In this document: positions 34,789 through 45,530 of the stretch, in pieces
Layout of the letters: every line of letters begins with the position of its first letter
Numbering within the stretch: the stretch's first letter is position 1
DNA from: Variovorax atrisoli 110B
GTDB lineage: Bacteria; Pseudomonadota; Gammaproteobacteria; Burkholderiales; Burkholderiaceae_C
Reading direction: 5' to 3'
Assembly (NCBI RefSeq): GCF_000382045.1
Contig: NZ_KB907450.1
Coordinates: 1,254,204 to 1,318,203, forward strand
Length of the DNA stretch: 64,000 nucleotides
Program-made: the position numbers and the translations under genes
Notes under the pieces: model-generated
Databases searched by the model: none
The model's input: the letters and a program-made list of their open reading frames with translations, nothing else
Told to the model about the DNA's origin: nothing

Positions 34789-35313
34789 TCAGACCGACCA
34801 CTTCTCGATCAGCTTCTCGGCGCCGAGCGAGTCGTAGCCCTCGAAGGGCTGGTGGATCCAGGGGTTGGTCGGCAGGTACTCGACCGAGTAGTCGGGCGTG
34901 AAGGTCGACAGTGCCTTGGTCCAGATCACCGCGCTGCGCAGCTCGGTGATCGGCTTGTAGTTGTTGCGCAGCATGTCCATCACCGCGTGCAGCGTGTGGC
35001 CGGAGTCGGCCAGGTCGTCGACCAGCAGCACCTTGCCTGCGATCTCGCCCTTGGGCGTGGTGATGTAGCGGGCGATGTCGAGATGGCCCTGCACCGTGCC
35101 GGCATCGGCGCGGTACGAGCTGGTCGACATGATCGCCAGCGGCTTGTCGAAGATGCGCGAGAGCACGTCGCCGGGGCGCATTCCGCCGCGCGCCAGGCAC
35201 AGGATGGTGTCGAACTGCCAGCCCGACTGGTGCACCTTGATCGCGAGCTTCTCGATCAGGTTGTGGTACTCGTCGTAGCTGACGTAGAGATGCTTGCCGT
35301 CTTCAGTCAACAT
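34789..35313 (-). CDS. Purine phosphoribosyltransferase
   Basis: 174 residues. Type I PRTase with the PRPP loop VLLVDDLADSGHTL at 95-108, the pyrophosphate-binding CLARGGMRPGDVL near 39-51 and a flexible-loop region between. The C-terminus (PWIHQPFEGYD) matches xanthine/hypoxanthine-guanine salvage enzymes (Gpt-like) rather than uracil or adenine enzymes. It should convert xanthine, guanine or hypoxanthine plus PRPP to the nucleotide. It lies directly downstream of purA, which supports a purine role; the repeat copy B fills the gap between them. Confidence 0.88.
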   Translation of the reverse strand: MLTEDGKHLYVSYDEYHNLIEKLAIKVHQSGWQFDTILCLARGGMRPGDVLSRIFDKPLAIMSTSSYRADAGTVQGHLDIARYITTPKGEIAGKVLLVDDLADSGHTLHAVMDMLRNNYKPITELRSAVIWTKALSTFTPDYSVEYLPTNPWIHQPFEGYDSLGAEKLIEKWSV

Positions 35314-35349
35314 AGCGTGGGTCTTCCTTCAATGTCTCTTCTTTGGGAA

Positions 35350-35435
35350 CACCGCGGAACCGGCCTTGCCGGGCCGCTGGTGTTGCCCCCTGCAAGGGGT
35401 TTGGCGGCCGCACGAAGCGGGCAAGCCTGGGAGGT
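35350..35435 (+). repeat. Three-copy intergenic repeat, copy B
   Basis: About 86 bases between purA and the PRTase gene. Block order: CACCGCGGAACCGGCCTTG, CCGGGCCGC, GTGTTGCCCCC, GCAAGGGG, GGCGGCCGCACGAAGCGGG and GCAAGCCTGGG. It is closest to the consensus of the three copies (18042-18130 and 63022-63109). Confidence 0.88.
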
Positions 35436-35452
35436 TGGCCTGATCCGATCGA

Positions 35453-36799
<1,347 letters not shown>

Positions 36800-36807
36800 T
36801 CAAAAAA

Positions 36808-37968
36808 TCAGATCGCTCGGACACTCCACTGGCCGGCCTGCTCGACGAGCTCGCGGTCGCAGTGGAATTCATCGATTTCGCTGCCATGGCCCGGCAGCAC
36901 GCAGACTACCGTTTCGCCGGCCTTGCGCAATTGGGCAATGGCCTGACGCAGGCCGGCCGCGTCGCTCCAGGGCGCGCGGATGGCGGCGCGCAGCGGACGG
37001 GCCGGCAGCACGCCGACCAGCTCGCGCACGTCGAGGCTGAAGCCGACGGCCGGGCGGTTGCGGCCGAACACGGCCCCCACCTCGTCATAGCGGCCGCCGC
37101 GTACCAGCGAATCGGCCGCGCCTGGCACGTAGATGCCGAAGCGCATGCCGCTGTAGTACGCATAGCCGCGCAGGTCGGCCAGGTCGAAGCTGATCTGGCG
37201 TCCGGGCACGCCCTGCAGGCCCGTAGCGAGCTGCTTGAGGTCGGCCAGCGCGGTGCCGACCGCGGGAGTGCCCTTCAGGGCCTTCGCCGCCTCGTCGAGC
37301 ACCGCCTCGTCGCCATAGAGCTGGATGAGCGCGCGCAGGCCGTCGCGCGAGGCGGCGGGGAAATTCCTGGTGAGGGATTCGAGCTCGCTGGCGTCCTTGG
37401 CCGCCAGCGCCGCATGCACCTGCGCCAGGGTGGCACCGTCGACCGGCACGCCGGCGAACAGCGCACGCACGATGCGGGCATCCGCCAGGTCGACGATCAC
37501 GCCCTCGCGCAGGCCGGCAGCATCGAGGCAGTCGAGCGCCAGCAGCAGGGTTTCAGTGTCGGCCTCGAGGCCCGCGTGGCCGTAGATCTCGGCGCCGAAC
37601 TGCAGGGGCTCACGGGTCGCGTGCGGGCGGTCCGGGCGGGTGTGGAGCACCGGGCCGCAGTAGCACAGGCGGGCCACGCCGTCGCGGTTCAGCAGGTGGG
37701 CATCAATGCGCGCCACCTGGGGGGTGGTGTCGGCGCGAAGGCCCATGCTGCGGCCGGAAAGCTGGTCGACGAGCTTGAAAGTCTGGAGGTCGAGCGCCTC
37801 GCCGGTGCCGGAGAGCAGCGACTCGAGATGCTCGAGCAGCGGCGGCATCACCAGCTCGTAGCCGTAGCCACGGGCGGTGTCGAGCAGCTGGCGTCGAAGT
37901 TCTTCGATGTGGCGGGCCTCGGAGGGCAGCACATCGGCAATGTGATCCGGGAGGACCCAGGCGGACAT
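36808..37968 (-). CDS. hisZ: ATP phosphoribosyltransferase regulatory subunit
   Basis: 386 residues. HisZ is a catalytically inactive histidyl-tRNA-synthetase paralogue that completes short-form HisG. Class II synthetase-like blocks: [40 protein letters not shown] (motif 1 region), [28 protein letters not shown] and [19 protein letters not shown]. The tRNA anticodon domain of HisS is missing, as expected. hisG is not in the window. Its presence implies the organism uses the short HisG form, typical for Comamonadaceae. Confidence 0.95.
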   Translation of the reverse strand: MSAWVLPDHIADVLPSEARHIEELRRQLLDTARGYGYELVMPPLLEHLESLLSGTGEALDLQTFKLVDQLSGRSMGLRADTTPQVARIDAHLLNRDGVARLCYCGPVLHTRPDRPHATREPLQFGAEIYGHAGLEADTETLLLALDCLDAAGLREGVIVDLADARIVRALFAGVPVDGATLAQVHAALAAKDASELESLTRNFPAASRDGLRALIQLYGDEAVLDEAAKALKGTPAVGTALADLKQLATGLQGVPGRQISFDLADLRGYAYYSGMRFGIYVPGAADSLVRGGRYDEVGAVFGRNRPAVGFSLDVRELVGVLPARPLRAAIRAPWSDAAGLRQAIAQLRKAGETVVCVLPGHGSEIDEFHCDRELVEQAGQWSVRAI

Positions 37969-38048
37969 GGGGATCGGGGGCGTGGTTAAAACGGGATTCT
38001 ACCGGCACCGGGCAACCGGCCCGGCCAGGCGTCGATCGGCGGGCCGAA

Positions 38049-38237
38049 TCAGGCCAGGATCCAGAGCAGGACCAGCCCCAGAAGGATGCTGCAGAGCCCG
38101 AAGAAGCGCAGCTGGCCGTCGCGCAGCTGCATGAGCTGGCCGAAGCCGCGCCGCCACCCTCCCGGCGACACGAAAGGCAGGATGCCCTCGATCACCAGGA
38201 CGAGCGCCAGCGCGCTCCAGAAAGTATCGGCGCTCAC
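38049..38237 (-). CDS. DUF2065-family small membrane protein
   Basis: 62 residues with a GTG start at 38237 and AGGAG close upstream. Two membrane helices, about residues 5-25 and 42-60, flank RRGFGQLMQLRDGQLRFFG, the DUF2065 (YjeT) signature. YjeT-like genes sit between hflC and purA/hisZ in many proteobacteria, exactly as here, so the protein may work with the HflKC membrane complex; that link is by context only. Confidence 0.9.
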   Translation of the reverse strand: MSADTFWSALALVLVIEGILPFVSPGGWRRGFGQLMQLRDGQLRFFGLCSILLGLVLLWILA

Positions 38238-38268
38238 GGCTCCTGAGGACGGCTGAGGCCTGGCGTGG

Positions 38269-39168
38269 TCAACGGCGAGGTGCGGCGGTGTTCGAGCCCG
38301 AGCCCTGCATGGCGCGGAAGAAGTCCGACGACGGGTCGAGCACCATCACATCGCTCTTCTTGTTGAAGCTCTGCTTGTAGGCCTCGAGGCTGCGATAGAA
38401 CTGCGCGAACTGGGGGTCGCGCCCGAAGGCCTCGCTGTAGGCGGCAGCAGCCTGGGCATCGCCCTCGCCCTTGATCTTCTGGGCGTCGCGGTATGCATTC
38501 GCCACGATCACCTCGCGCTGGCGGTCGGCATCGGCGCGGATCTTCTCGCCCTCGGCCGTGCCGGTGGAACGCAGCTCGTTGGCCACGCGCTTGCGTTCGG
38601 CTTCCATGCGGCGGTAGACCGACTCGGTGATGGCTTCCACGTAGTCGACTCGGGTGATGCGCACGTCGACAACGTCCACGCCCCAGGGCTTGCTGCCCTT
38701 CACCACCGACAGCACCTCGCGCTGCACGTCGGCCATCAGGGCCTCGCGGCGCACCGAGATCAGGTCGCGCACGGTGCGCTTGTTGATGTTTTCCTGGAAC
38801 GCGTTGCGAACCACGCGGTTGAGCTGCATCGCGCCGGCGTTCTCGTCGAGGCCGACGTTGCGGATGTAGGCCTGCGGGTCGCTGATGCGCCAGCGCACGT
38901 ACCAGTCGATCACCACGCGCTGCTTCTCAGCCGTGAGCATGGGCTCGGTGTCCACGCTGGAGAGCGTCAGCAGGCGCTTGTCGATGTACGACACGTTCTG
39001 GAACGGCGGCGGCAGCTTGAAGTTGAGGCCGGGCTCGGTGATGACCTGCTTGATCTGGCCGAGTGCGTAGACCACGCCGAACTGGCGCTGGTCGACCACG
39101 AAGAGCATCGAGCTTGCCAGGACGAGCAGCACGAGGATCGAGGTGGCGATGAATCCGATTCTGTTCAT
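38269..39168 (-). CDS. hflC: Protease modulator HflC
   Basis: 299 residues from ATG 39168 (a TTG at 39189 is also in frame). One N-terminal signal-anchor helix (about 3-23, MNRIGFIATSILVLLVLASSMLFV) precedes an SPFH/band-7 domain (YALGQIKQVITEPGLNFKLPPPFQNVSYIDKRLLT) and a long charged coiled coil with GEGDAQAAAAYSEAFGRDPQFAQFYRSLEAY, the HflC signature. With HflK it forms the periplasmic cage around FtsH and restrains its protease activity. It is 18 bases after hflK. Confidence 0.97.
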   Translation of the reverse strand: MNRIGFIATSILVLLVLASSMLFVVDQRQFGVVYALGQIKQVITEPGLNFKLPPPFQNVSYIDKRLLTLSSVDTEPMLTAEKQRVVIDWYVRWRISDPQAYIRNVGLDENAGAMQLNRVVRNAFQENINKRTVRDLISVRREALMADVQREVLSVVKGSKPWGVDVVDVRITRVDYVEAITESVYRRMEAERKRVANELRSTGTAEGEKIRADADRQREVIVANAYRDAQKIKGEGDAQAAAAYSEAFGRDPQFAQFYRSLEAYKQSFNKKSDVMVLDPSSDFFRAMQGSGSNTAAPRR

Positions 39169-39185
39169 GTTCTTGCGGGCCTTTC

Positions 39186-40595
39186 TCAACGCACGTCACG
39201 GTCACGCGAGCGGCCGTCGCGGCCGCGCACGTCGCTGGTGGTGGGGGCCACCGGGATGACCGAGGACTGTGCCGGCGCCGTGCCGGCAACGCTGGGGCTG
39301 GCCGCATCGACTGGCGTGGCAGCGTTGCCGCCGCTCATCTGCATGAGCTTGTCGAGCGGCAGGTACAGCAGGTTCGAACCCTGCTTGCTGTCGACCAGCA
39401 CCTTGGTCGTGCTGGCGTAGATCTGCTGCATGGCGTCGGTGTACATGCGGTCGCGCGTCACCTGGGGGGCCTTCTGGTATTCAGACAGCACCGCGCTGAA
39501 GCGGCCCGCATCACCCTGAGCCTGCGCCACGATCCGCGCCTTGTAGGCCTCGGACTCCTCCTTCAGGCGCGAAGCCGTACCGGTGGCCAGCGGCACCACG
39601 TTGTTGGCGTAGGCCTGTGCATCGTTCTTGGTGCGCTCGCGCTCCTGGCCGGCCTTGAGCACGTCGTCGAACGCGGCCTGCACCTGCTCGGGCGGGCGCA
39701 CGCCGCCCTGCTGCAGGTTGATGCCCACGACCTCGACGCCGATCTTGTAGCGGTCGAGGATGGTCTGCATCAGCGTACGCACGCGCGGCGCGATCTGGTC
39801 GCGCTCCTCGGCGAGCGCCGCGTCCATCTTCATCTTGCCGACCACCTCGCGCACGGAGGTCTCGGCCACCTGCACGACGGTGTCGGCGGGCGACTTGCTC
39901 TCGTAGAGCCAGGCGCGCGGATCACTCAGGCGGTACTGCACGGCGAACTTGATCTCGACGATGTTCTCGTCCTCGGTCAGCATGGCCGACTCGCGCAGGC
40001 CGGTGGAGCGCACGATGGCATCGCGGCCGACGTCGGCGGAGCGGATCTGCGTGGTCACCACGACTTCGTGGCGCTGGATGGGATATGGCAGGCGCCAGTT
40101 GAAGCCCGCGCCCACGGTGCTCTTGTACTTGCCGAACTGGGTGATGACGGCCTGCTGGCCTTCGTTCACGATGAAGAAGCCGGTGCCGAGCCAGATCAGC
40201 ACCGCCACCGCCGCGACCAGGCCGATGCCGAAGCCGGCGTTCTTCATGTCGGGCTTGTAGCCGTTGCCACCACCGCCGCCGTTGGGGCGGTTGCCGCCGC
40301 CCTTGCCGCCGAAGAAGCCGCCGAGCTTGCGGTTGAGGTCGCGCCAGAGTTCATCGAGGTCGGGCGGGCCCTGGTTGGGTCCCTGGCCGCGGGGACGGTT
40401 GTCGTTGCCGTTGTTGCTGCCGCTATTGCTGCCTTGTGGCGGGGGCGTGGGGCCGCCGGGGGGATTGGCATCGGGGGGCCGGTTTCCGGCCGGGCGGTCG
40501 CCGCTGGAGGAGGACGGCTCGTCGCCGCGACCCCATCGGCCGTCGTTCAGGTTGAACATGCCCAGAAACCCTCTCCGCGCTGGCTTTGAATTCAT
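39186..40595 (-). CDS. hflK: FtsH protease activity modulator HflK
   Basis: 469 residues. The first ~118 residues are a disordered Gly/Asn/Pro-rich segment (RPPDANPPGGPTPPPQGSNSG, GGGNRPNGGGGGNGYKP), longer than in E. coli but typical of Burkholderiales. One membrane helix follows (about 120-142), then the SPFH domain (GQQAVITQFGKYKSTVGAGFNWRLPYP) and a coiled coil with AQGDAGRFSAVLSEYQKAPQVTRDRMY. Its ATG overlaps the hflX stop (ATGA). Partner of HflC in the FtsH-controlling membrane complex. Confidence 0.97.
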   Translation of the reverse strand: MNSKPARRGFLGMFNLNDGRWGRGDEPSSSSGDRPAGNRPPDANPPGGPTPPPQGSNSGSNNGNDNRPRGQGPNQGPPDLDELWRDLNRKLGGFFGGKGGGNRPNGGGGGNGYKPDMKNAGFGIGLVAAVAVLIWLGTGFFIVNEGQQAVITQFGKYKSTVGAGFNWRLPYPIQRHEVVVTTQIRSADVGRDAIVRSTGLRESAMLTEDENIVEIKFAVQYRLSDPRAWLYESKSPADTVVQVAETSVREVVGKMKMDAALAEERDQIAPRVRTLMQTILDRYKIGVEVVGINLQQGGVRPPEQVQAAFDDVLKAGQERERTKNDAQAYANNVVPLATGTASRLKEESEAYKARIVAQAQGDAGRFSAVLSEYQKAPQVTRDRMYTDAMQQIYASTTKVLVDSKQGSNLLYLPLDKLMQMSGGNAATPVDAASPSVAGTAPAQSSVIPVAPTTSDVRGRDGRSRDRDVR

Positions 40596-41803
40596 TCGCT
40601 TCGTTCTCTTGTCAGTGGCGGGATTGTGCCCAATCCGTCGGTGGCGTCGTGCAATTCAGCGTCCGCCGCAGGGGTCATCGTATCGGTTGCGCAGCCCGAT
40701 TGCCGGGCGAGCTCGGCACGCAGCAGCGGCACGCCCTCACCCGTCCTGGCGCTGAGGAAGATGCGCGGAACCTGGACGCCGTCGATCTCCATCTCGTCCT
40801 GCAGATGCAGCGGATGCTGCGTGCTTTCAAGGGCGTCGAGCTTGTTGAAGACCAGCAGCTGCGGCACGGCGTCCGCGCCGATCTCCTGCAGGACCGACTG
40901 CACCTCGGCCATCTGCTCGGGGTAGTGCGGATTGGAGGCATCGATCACGTGCAGCAGCAAGTCGGCATCGACCGCCTCCTGCAGCGTGGCCTTGAAGGCA
41001 TCGACCAGCCCGTGCGGCAGGTCGCGGATGAAGCCCACCGTGTCGGAAATCGACACCTGCCTGCGCGCATCGCCCAGGTAGAGGTGGCGCGTGGTGGTGT
41101 CGAGGGTGGCGAACAGTTGGTCGGCCGCATAGGCGCGCGCCTTGACCAGCGCGTTGAATAGCGACGACTTGCCCGCATTGGTGTAGCCCACCAGCGAGAT
41201 GTTGAAGGTGTCGCGGCGCTCGCGCTGGCGCCGCTGCGTGCCGCGCTGCTTCTGCACCTTGGCGAGGCGCTCTCGCGTGCGCTTGATCGACTCGCTGATC
41301 ATCCGGCGATCGAGCTCGATCTGCTTCTCGCCCGGGCCGCCGCGCACGCCCGCGCCACCGGTCTGGCGCTCCAGGTGCGACCAGCGGCGCACCAGCCGCG
41401 TGCTGAGGTACTGCAGGCGGGCAAGCTCCACCTGCAGCTTGCCTTCGTGCGAACGCGCGCGCTGGGCGAAGATTTCGAGGATGAGAAAGGTGCGGTCGTA
41501 GACCGCCACGTCGAGCTGGCGCTCTAGGTTGCGCTGCTGCGCGGGGCTCAGGGCCTGGTCGAAGATGACCTCGCTCGCCCGATGAAGGGCAGCCAGCTCC
41601 TTGATTTCTTCGGCCTTGCCGCTTCCGACGAACAATGCCGCATCTGGCGCCTTGCGCTTGCACGCGAGGCGGGCGACGGGCGTCAGGCCCGCGGTCTGCG
41701 CGAGCAGGCCGAGTTCCTCTAGTTCGCTGTCGAAATGGGGCAGCCCGAAATCGACGCCGACGAGAACGGCGGCGCCTTCCTGGCGGGGAATCAGTTCAGA
41801 CAA
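40592..41803 (-). CDS. hflX: GTPase HflX
   Basis: 403 residues; start TTG 41803 gives the family N-terminus, but no ribosome binding site is obvious. The HflX N-terminal domain (about 10-185) has VIFDQALSPAQQRNLERQLDVAVYDRT and IFAQRARSHEGKLQVELARLQY, with GGAGVRGGPGEKQIELDRR. The G domain carries G1 GYTNAGKSS, G3 DTVGF and G4 NKLD. HflX splits stalled 70S ribosomes and rescues translation under heat stress. A strong terminator lies between hfq and hflX, so expression may rely partly on read-through. Confidence 0.96.
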   Translation of the reverse strand: MSELIPRQEGAAVLVGVDFGLPHFDSELEELGLLAQTAGLTPVARLACKRKAPDAALFVGSGKAEEIKELAALHRASEVIFDQALSPAQQRNLERQLDVAVYDRTFLILEIFAQRARSHEGKLQVELARLQYLSTRLVRRWSHLERQTGGAGVRGGPGEKQIELDRRMISESIKRTRERLAKVQKQRGTQRRQRERRDTFNISLVGYTNAGKSSLFNALVKARAYAADQLFATLDTTTRHLYLGDARRQVSISDTVGFIRDLPHGLVDAFKATLQEAVDADLLLHVIDASNPHYPEQMAEVQSVLQEIGADAVPQLLVFNKLDALESTQHPLHLQDEMEIDGVQVPRIFLSARTGEGVPLLRAELARQSGCATDTMTPAADAELHDATDGLGTIPPLTRERSE

Positions 41804-41821
41804 GCGGGATCAGAAATAGGG

Positions 41822-41850
41822 AAAAAGCGCGGCGGGGTTGCCGCCGCGCT
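41822..41850 (-). terminator. Intrinsic terminator after hfq
   Basis: On the minus strand AGCGCGGCGG-CAACC-CCGCCGCGCT, perfect 10-bp arms, is followed directly by TTTT. It starts 9 bases past the hfq stop and ends 19 bases before the hflX start. It should end most hfq transcripts or attenuate expression of hflX-hflK-hflC. Confidence 0.88.
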
Positions 41851-41858
41851 CCGCGCGA

Positions 41859-42104
41859 TCAGGCGGCGTTGTCGTCGTTCTCGGTAGCCGAGAAATTGAC
41901 GGCACGGCCTGGCACGATGGTGGAAATGGCGTGCTTGTAGACCATCTGCGTCACCGTGTTGCGAAGCAACACGACGTACTGGTCGAAAGACTCGATCTGG
42001 CCTTGCAGCTTGATACCGTTCACCAGGTAAATGGAGACCGGCACATGCTCGCGACGCAAGGTGTTCAGAAACGGGTCTTGTAGAAGTTGCCCTTTATTGC
42101 TCAC
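41859..42104 (-). CDS. hfq: RNA-binding protein Hfq
   Basis: 81 residues. GTG 42104 is chosen because GGAG lies 6 bases upstream and the protein then begins (M)[13 protein letters not shown], the normal Hfq start; the longer frame from TTG 42122 would put the binding site inside the gene. Sm1 and Sm2 motifs are intact: [27 protein letters not shown] and [13 protein letters not shown]. The C-terminal tail is short. The hexameric RNA chaperone pairs small RNAs with mRNAs. The 165-base gap from der gives room for its own promoter. Confidence 0.97.
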   Translation of the reverse strand: MSNKGQLLQDPFLNTLRREHVPVSIYLVNGIKLQGQIESFDQYVVLLRNTVTQMVYKHAISTIVPGRAVNFSATENDDNAA

Positions 42105-42269
42105 GATATTCTCCGTGTTCAAGAGTAGTTGTTGGAGGAGAAGACCTTAACACAGGGTTTCCGCGCCGCAGCAATCGCGCTCAAAGGCCTTTGAAAAATA
42201 ACGTCTCTCAAAAGCCGGAACTTCAACCCTGGCCGGGACTCAACGGCGGCCATCCGCCGCCAAATTCTG

Positions 42270-43613
42270 TCAGTCGTCCTTGTCGACGAAGGGATTGTGG
42301 GAGCTCTTGAACTCGATGCGCAAGGGGGTACCCACGAGATCGAACTCCTTGCGGAAGCGCCCTTCGAGAAAGCGCTTGTAAGCATCCGTCACATGTTCGA
42401 GCGAATTCCCGTGGATCACGATCACCGGCGGATTCATGCCGCCCTGATGCGCGTAGCGCAGCTTGGGACGGAACATGCCGCTTCTCTTGGGCGCCTGGAA
42501 CTGCACCGCCTCGAGTAGCAACCGGGTCAGCACCGGCGTGGACATCTTGCGCGTGGCCGACTTGTGGGCCTGCGCGATGGCCTGCCACACGGGGCCCAGC
42601 CCCTGGCGCTTGATGGCCGAGATGAAATGCAGCGCCGCGAACTTCAGGAACGCAAGCCGGGTCTCGATCTGCCTCTGGATCTGCTCGCGCTGGTAGCTGT
42701 CGACCGCGTCCCACTTGTTGATCGCGATCACCACCGCGCGGCCGCTCTCAAGGATGTAGCCCGCGATGTGCGCATCCTGGTCGGTCACGCCCTGCGTGGC
42801 ATCGAGCAGCAGCAGCACCACGTTGGCCGACTCGATGGCCTGCAGCGTCTTGACCACCGAGAACTTCTCGATCGCCTCGAACACCCTGCCCTTGCGGCGC
42901 AGGCCGGCGGTATCGATCAGCTCGAAGCGCTGGCCATTGCGCTCGAAAGGCACGGAGATGGCATCGCGCGTGGTGCCAGGCATGTCGAAGGCCACGAGGC
43001 GCTCTTCGCCCAGCCAGGTGTTGATCAGGGTCGACTTGCCGACGTTCGGACGGCCGGCCACGGCGAGCTTGATCGGCTTGTTGACCTCGTCCTCTTCTTC
43101 CTCGTCGTCGGGATCGGGAAGGTTCAGCGGCTCCAGCGCCAGCTCGACCAGGCCCCGGATGCCCTGCCCGTGCGCGGCGGACACGCCATGCACCTCGCCC
43201 AGCCCCAGCTCGTAGAAGTCCACCAGCTTGGTGCCGTCGTGCATGCCCTCGGCCTTGTTGGCCACCAGCACGCAGGGCTTGCCGATGCGGCGCAGCTCGT
43301 TGGCGATGTCGTGGTCCTGCGCAGAGAGCCCCTCGCGTGCGTCCACCACGAAGATCACGACGTCGGCTTCGGCGACGGCCTGCCGCGTCTGCTTGGCCAT
43401 TTCCTTGTAGATGCCGCTGCCGGCATCGGGCTCGAAGCCGCCGGTGTCGATGACGATGAACTCGCGCTTGCCCAGGCGGCCGTTGCCGTAATGGCGGTCG
43501 CGCGTGAGGCCCGCGAAGTCGGCGACGATGGCGTCGCGCGTCTGCGTCAGCCTGTTGAAGAGGGTCGACTTGCCGACATTCGGCCGCCCGACCAGGGCCA
43601 CGACCGGCTTCAT
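42270..43613 (-). CDS. der: Ribosome biogenesis GTPase Der (EngA)
   Basis: 447 residues with two tandem G domains and a KH-like C-terminal domain. G1 motifs are GRPNVGKST near residue 8 and again near 187; further motifs [10 protein letters not shown] and DTAGLRRKG (switch II), NKAEG and NKWD (G4). The end [22 protein letters not shown] is the KH-domain signature. It is essential for 50S subunit assembly. It follows bamB by 69 bases, the conserved bamB-der order. A GC hairpin without a T-run lies just past its stop at 42245-42261. Confidence 0.97.
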   Translation of the reverse strand: MKPVVALVGRPNVGKSTLFNRLTQTRDAIVADFAGLTRDRHYGNGRLGKREFIVIDTGGFEPDAGSGIYKEMAKQTRQAVAEADVVIFVVDAREGLSAQDHDIANELRRIGKPCVLVANKAEGMHDGTKLVDFYELGLGEVHGVSAAHGQGIRGLVELALEPLNLPDPDDEEEEDEVNKPIKLAVAGRPNVGKSTLINTWLGEERLVAFDMPGTTRDAISVPFERNGQRFELIDTAGLRRKGRVFEAIEKFSVVKTLQAIESANVVLLLLDATQGVTDQDAHIAGYILESGRAVVIAINKWDAVDSYQREQIQRQIETRLAFLKFAALHFISAIKRQGLGPVWQAIAQAHKSATRKMSTPVLTRLLLEAVQFQAPKRSGMFRPKLRYAHQGGMNPPVIVIHGNSLEHVTDAYKRFLEGRFRKEFDLVGTPLRIEFKSSHNPFVDKDD

Positions 43614-43682
43614 GGCCGGCCTTTCGAGGGCGCGGTTTTCATGGTCGGGCCTTGGAAAGAGAAAAGAACGGAGAAAAGGAAG

Positions 43683-44825
43683 TTACTCGGGGCGGTAGCC
43701 AAACACGCCACCCTTGGCGGTCACCACGACCACCGTGTTGCCTGCGAGCACCGGTGCCACGGTGATGGCAGAGCCATCGGGCGTGATGCGATTGAGCAGC
43801 GCACCGTCTTCGCGCGACACGAAGTGCAGCGTACCGGTGTCCTCGCCCATGATGAGCGAGCGGCCCACGGCCAGCGGCGAGGTCAGGACGCGGTTCTTGA
43901 GGCGGGACATCTGCCAGGCGCGCTCGCCATCAGCACGGCGCCAGGCCACGACGCTGCCGTCGGACTCGGTGCCATAGATGAAGCTCTCGTTGCCGCTGAC
44001 GCCGTCTGCACCCGAGGCGGGCTTGCTCCAGACCAGCGAACCGCGCAGGGTGTCGACGCAGCCGACGCTGGCGTAGTAGGCACGCGCGCAGATCGTGTCG
44101 CCGAAGCGGCTCACGCTGCCGGTCAGGTCGACCAGGCGTTCGACGTCGTTGGTGCCGCGGGGCGCCGCGATGGGCGATTCCCAGCGCGAGGTACCGTTGG
44201 CGGGGTTGATGCCCACCAGACGGCCGCCAATGCCGGCCACCAGCGTATCGCCCACGGCGAGGAGCACGCCCGACTTGCGCAGCACGAGGTTCTCGCCAGC
44301 GCGCTGCTGGATCCACAGGCGGCGGCCGCTCTGGCCGTCCCAGGCGCTGACGCTGCGGTCGGCGGTCTGCACGAACACGCGGCGACCCGCCACCAGCGGT
44401 GCAGTGAAGGCCTGGGCCGAAAGCTTCTGCTTCCACAGCACCTTGCCGTTCTCGAGGGCGACCAGTTCGTTGTCGGTGGTGACGACCGCCGCCACCTGCC
44501 CGTCGCTGCCGACGCCGGCTGCCAGCCCAGCGCCGGCCTTGCCACGCCAGATCTCGCGACCGGCGCGCGCATCGATCGCGACCACGGTGCCGTCGCTGCC
44601 GGCCACGGTGATCGTGTCGCCGCTCACGTCGGTGGTCAGCGGGAACTGCACTTCCGGAATGCGCACCGTCCACGCCTGGCGCACCCCCGTCAGGGCCGGA
44701 TTGGCGGGCAGCGGATCCGGCTTGGGCTTGGACGAGCCCGAGCAGGCCGCCAGGAGCGCTGCCAGAACGAGAGCTGATCCCGCGCGCAGGGCGGTGGATC
44801 CAGGCATGAGGCGCTTGAAATTCAT
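43683..44825 (-). CDS. bamB: Outer-membrane assembly lipoprotein BamB
   Basis: 380 residues. Signal peptide with lipobox LLAACSGSS (Cys28), so it is an outer-membrane lipoprotein. The mature part is an eight-bladed beta-propeller of PQQ-like repeats, seen as recurring blade ends such as GTVVAIDARAGREIWRGKAG, NELVALENGKVLWKQKL, and GRLVGINPANGTSRWESPIA. BamB supports the BamA insertase together with BamD (encoded at 55684). The gene starts 7 bases after yfgM. Length matches the family. Confidence 0.95.
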   Translation of the reverse strand: MNFKRLMPGSTALRAGSALVLAALLAACSGSSKPKPDPLPANPALTGVRQAWTVRIPEVQFPLTTDVSGDTITVAGSDGTVVAIDARAGREIWRGKAGAGLAAGVGSDGQVAAVVTTDNELVALENGKVLWKQKLSAQAFTAPLVAGRRVFVQTADRSVSAWDGQSGRRLWIQQRAGENLVLRKSGVLLAVGDTLVAGIGGRLVGINPANGTSRWESPIAAPRGTNDVERLVDLTGSVSRFGDTICARAYYASVGCVDTLRGSLVWSKPASGADGVSGNESFIYGTESDGSVVAWRRADGERAWQMSRLKNRVLTSPLAVGRSLIMGEDTGTLHFVSREDGALLNRITPDGSAITVAPVLAGNTVVVVTAKGGVFGYRPE

Positions 44826-44832
44826 GATGCGG

Positions 44833-45525
44833 TCAGGGAGTCTTGGGGGCTGCGGGAGTGACGGTGATCACGGGGGCAAGGCTCTTGGGATCGACGCCGA
44901 CCGCGTTGAGCTTGATCTCCACCAGGCGGCGGTAGTCGGACGTGGGGCCCAGGCCGGTCCAGGCCTTGCGGTATTCGGCCTGCGCCTCGGCGCGCTTGCC
45001 CTGCGTCAGGTAGATGTCGCCCTTGCGGTCGGCCACCAGCGGTTCGAATTCCTTGGGCACGCTGCCGTCGAGCTGCTTGAGCGCGTCGTCGTAGGACTTG
45101 CCGTCGAGCAGTTCGGCCGCCAGCCGCAGCCGGGCGACGGCCTTGTAGCCGGGGTCGATGGCGTTCTGCGCCACCCATTCGAGCTCGGCACGCGAGCCAG
45201 CGGCGTTGCCCTTCTCGTACAGGGTCTTGGCGACCAGCAGGCCCGCCTGCTGCGCGTAGGTGGTGCCCGAGAAGCGCTTCTTCATGTCGTCGAGCACGAG
45301 CGCGATGCGCGCCGGATCGCCCGCCTGCGCGGTCTTCTCGATCTCGTCGTAGAGCGACGAGGCCTGCGCCGCCTTGTTGCGGCCATACCATTGCCAGCCG
45401 TTCCAGGCCACGAAGGCGCCGGCAACGAGCAGCACGACCGAGGTGATCAGGGTGCCGTAGGTATTCCAGAAATGCTTGAGCTGGTCGAGCTGTTCCTGTT
45501 CTTCGAGGTCGAGATGGGTTGCCAT
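44833..45525 (-). CDS. yfgM: YfgM-family periplasmic TPR protein
   Basis: 230 residues. A cytosolic N-terminus (ATHLDLEEQEQLDQLKHFWNTYG, the family hallmark) leads to one membrane helix at about 25-44, then a periplasmic TPR_21 domain (YDEIEKTAQAGDPARIALVLDDMKKRF...GDIYLTQGKRAEAQAEYRKAW). YfgM works beside the SecYEG translocon and periplasmic chaperones. It sits between hisS (5 bases away) and bamB (7 bases), the same order as in E. coli, so the three are surely cotranscribed. Confidence 0.95.
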   Translation of the reverse strand: MATHLDLEEQEQLDQLKHFWNTYGTLITSVVLLVAGAFVAWNGWQWYGRNKAAQASSLYDEIEKTAQAGDPARIALVLDDMKKRFSGTTYAQQAGLLVAKTLYEKGNAAGSRAELEWVAQNAIDPGYKAVARLRLAAELLDGKSYDDALKQLDGSVPKEFEPLVADRKGDIYLTQGKRAEAQAEYRKAWTGLGPTSDYRRLVEIKLNAVGVDPKSLAPVITVTPAAPKTP

Positions 45526-45530
45526 GCGTG

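Noticed and set aside
41859..42122. Hfq starting at TTG 42122
   Set aside because: The GGAG ribosome binding site would then lie inside the gene, and the standard Hfq N-terminus begins at GTG 42104.
42181..42194. Perfect palindrome TCAAAGGCCTTTGA in the der-hfq gap
   Set aside because: Short, without a T-run on the right strand or a link to a known regulator; may be chance in a 165-base gap.
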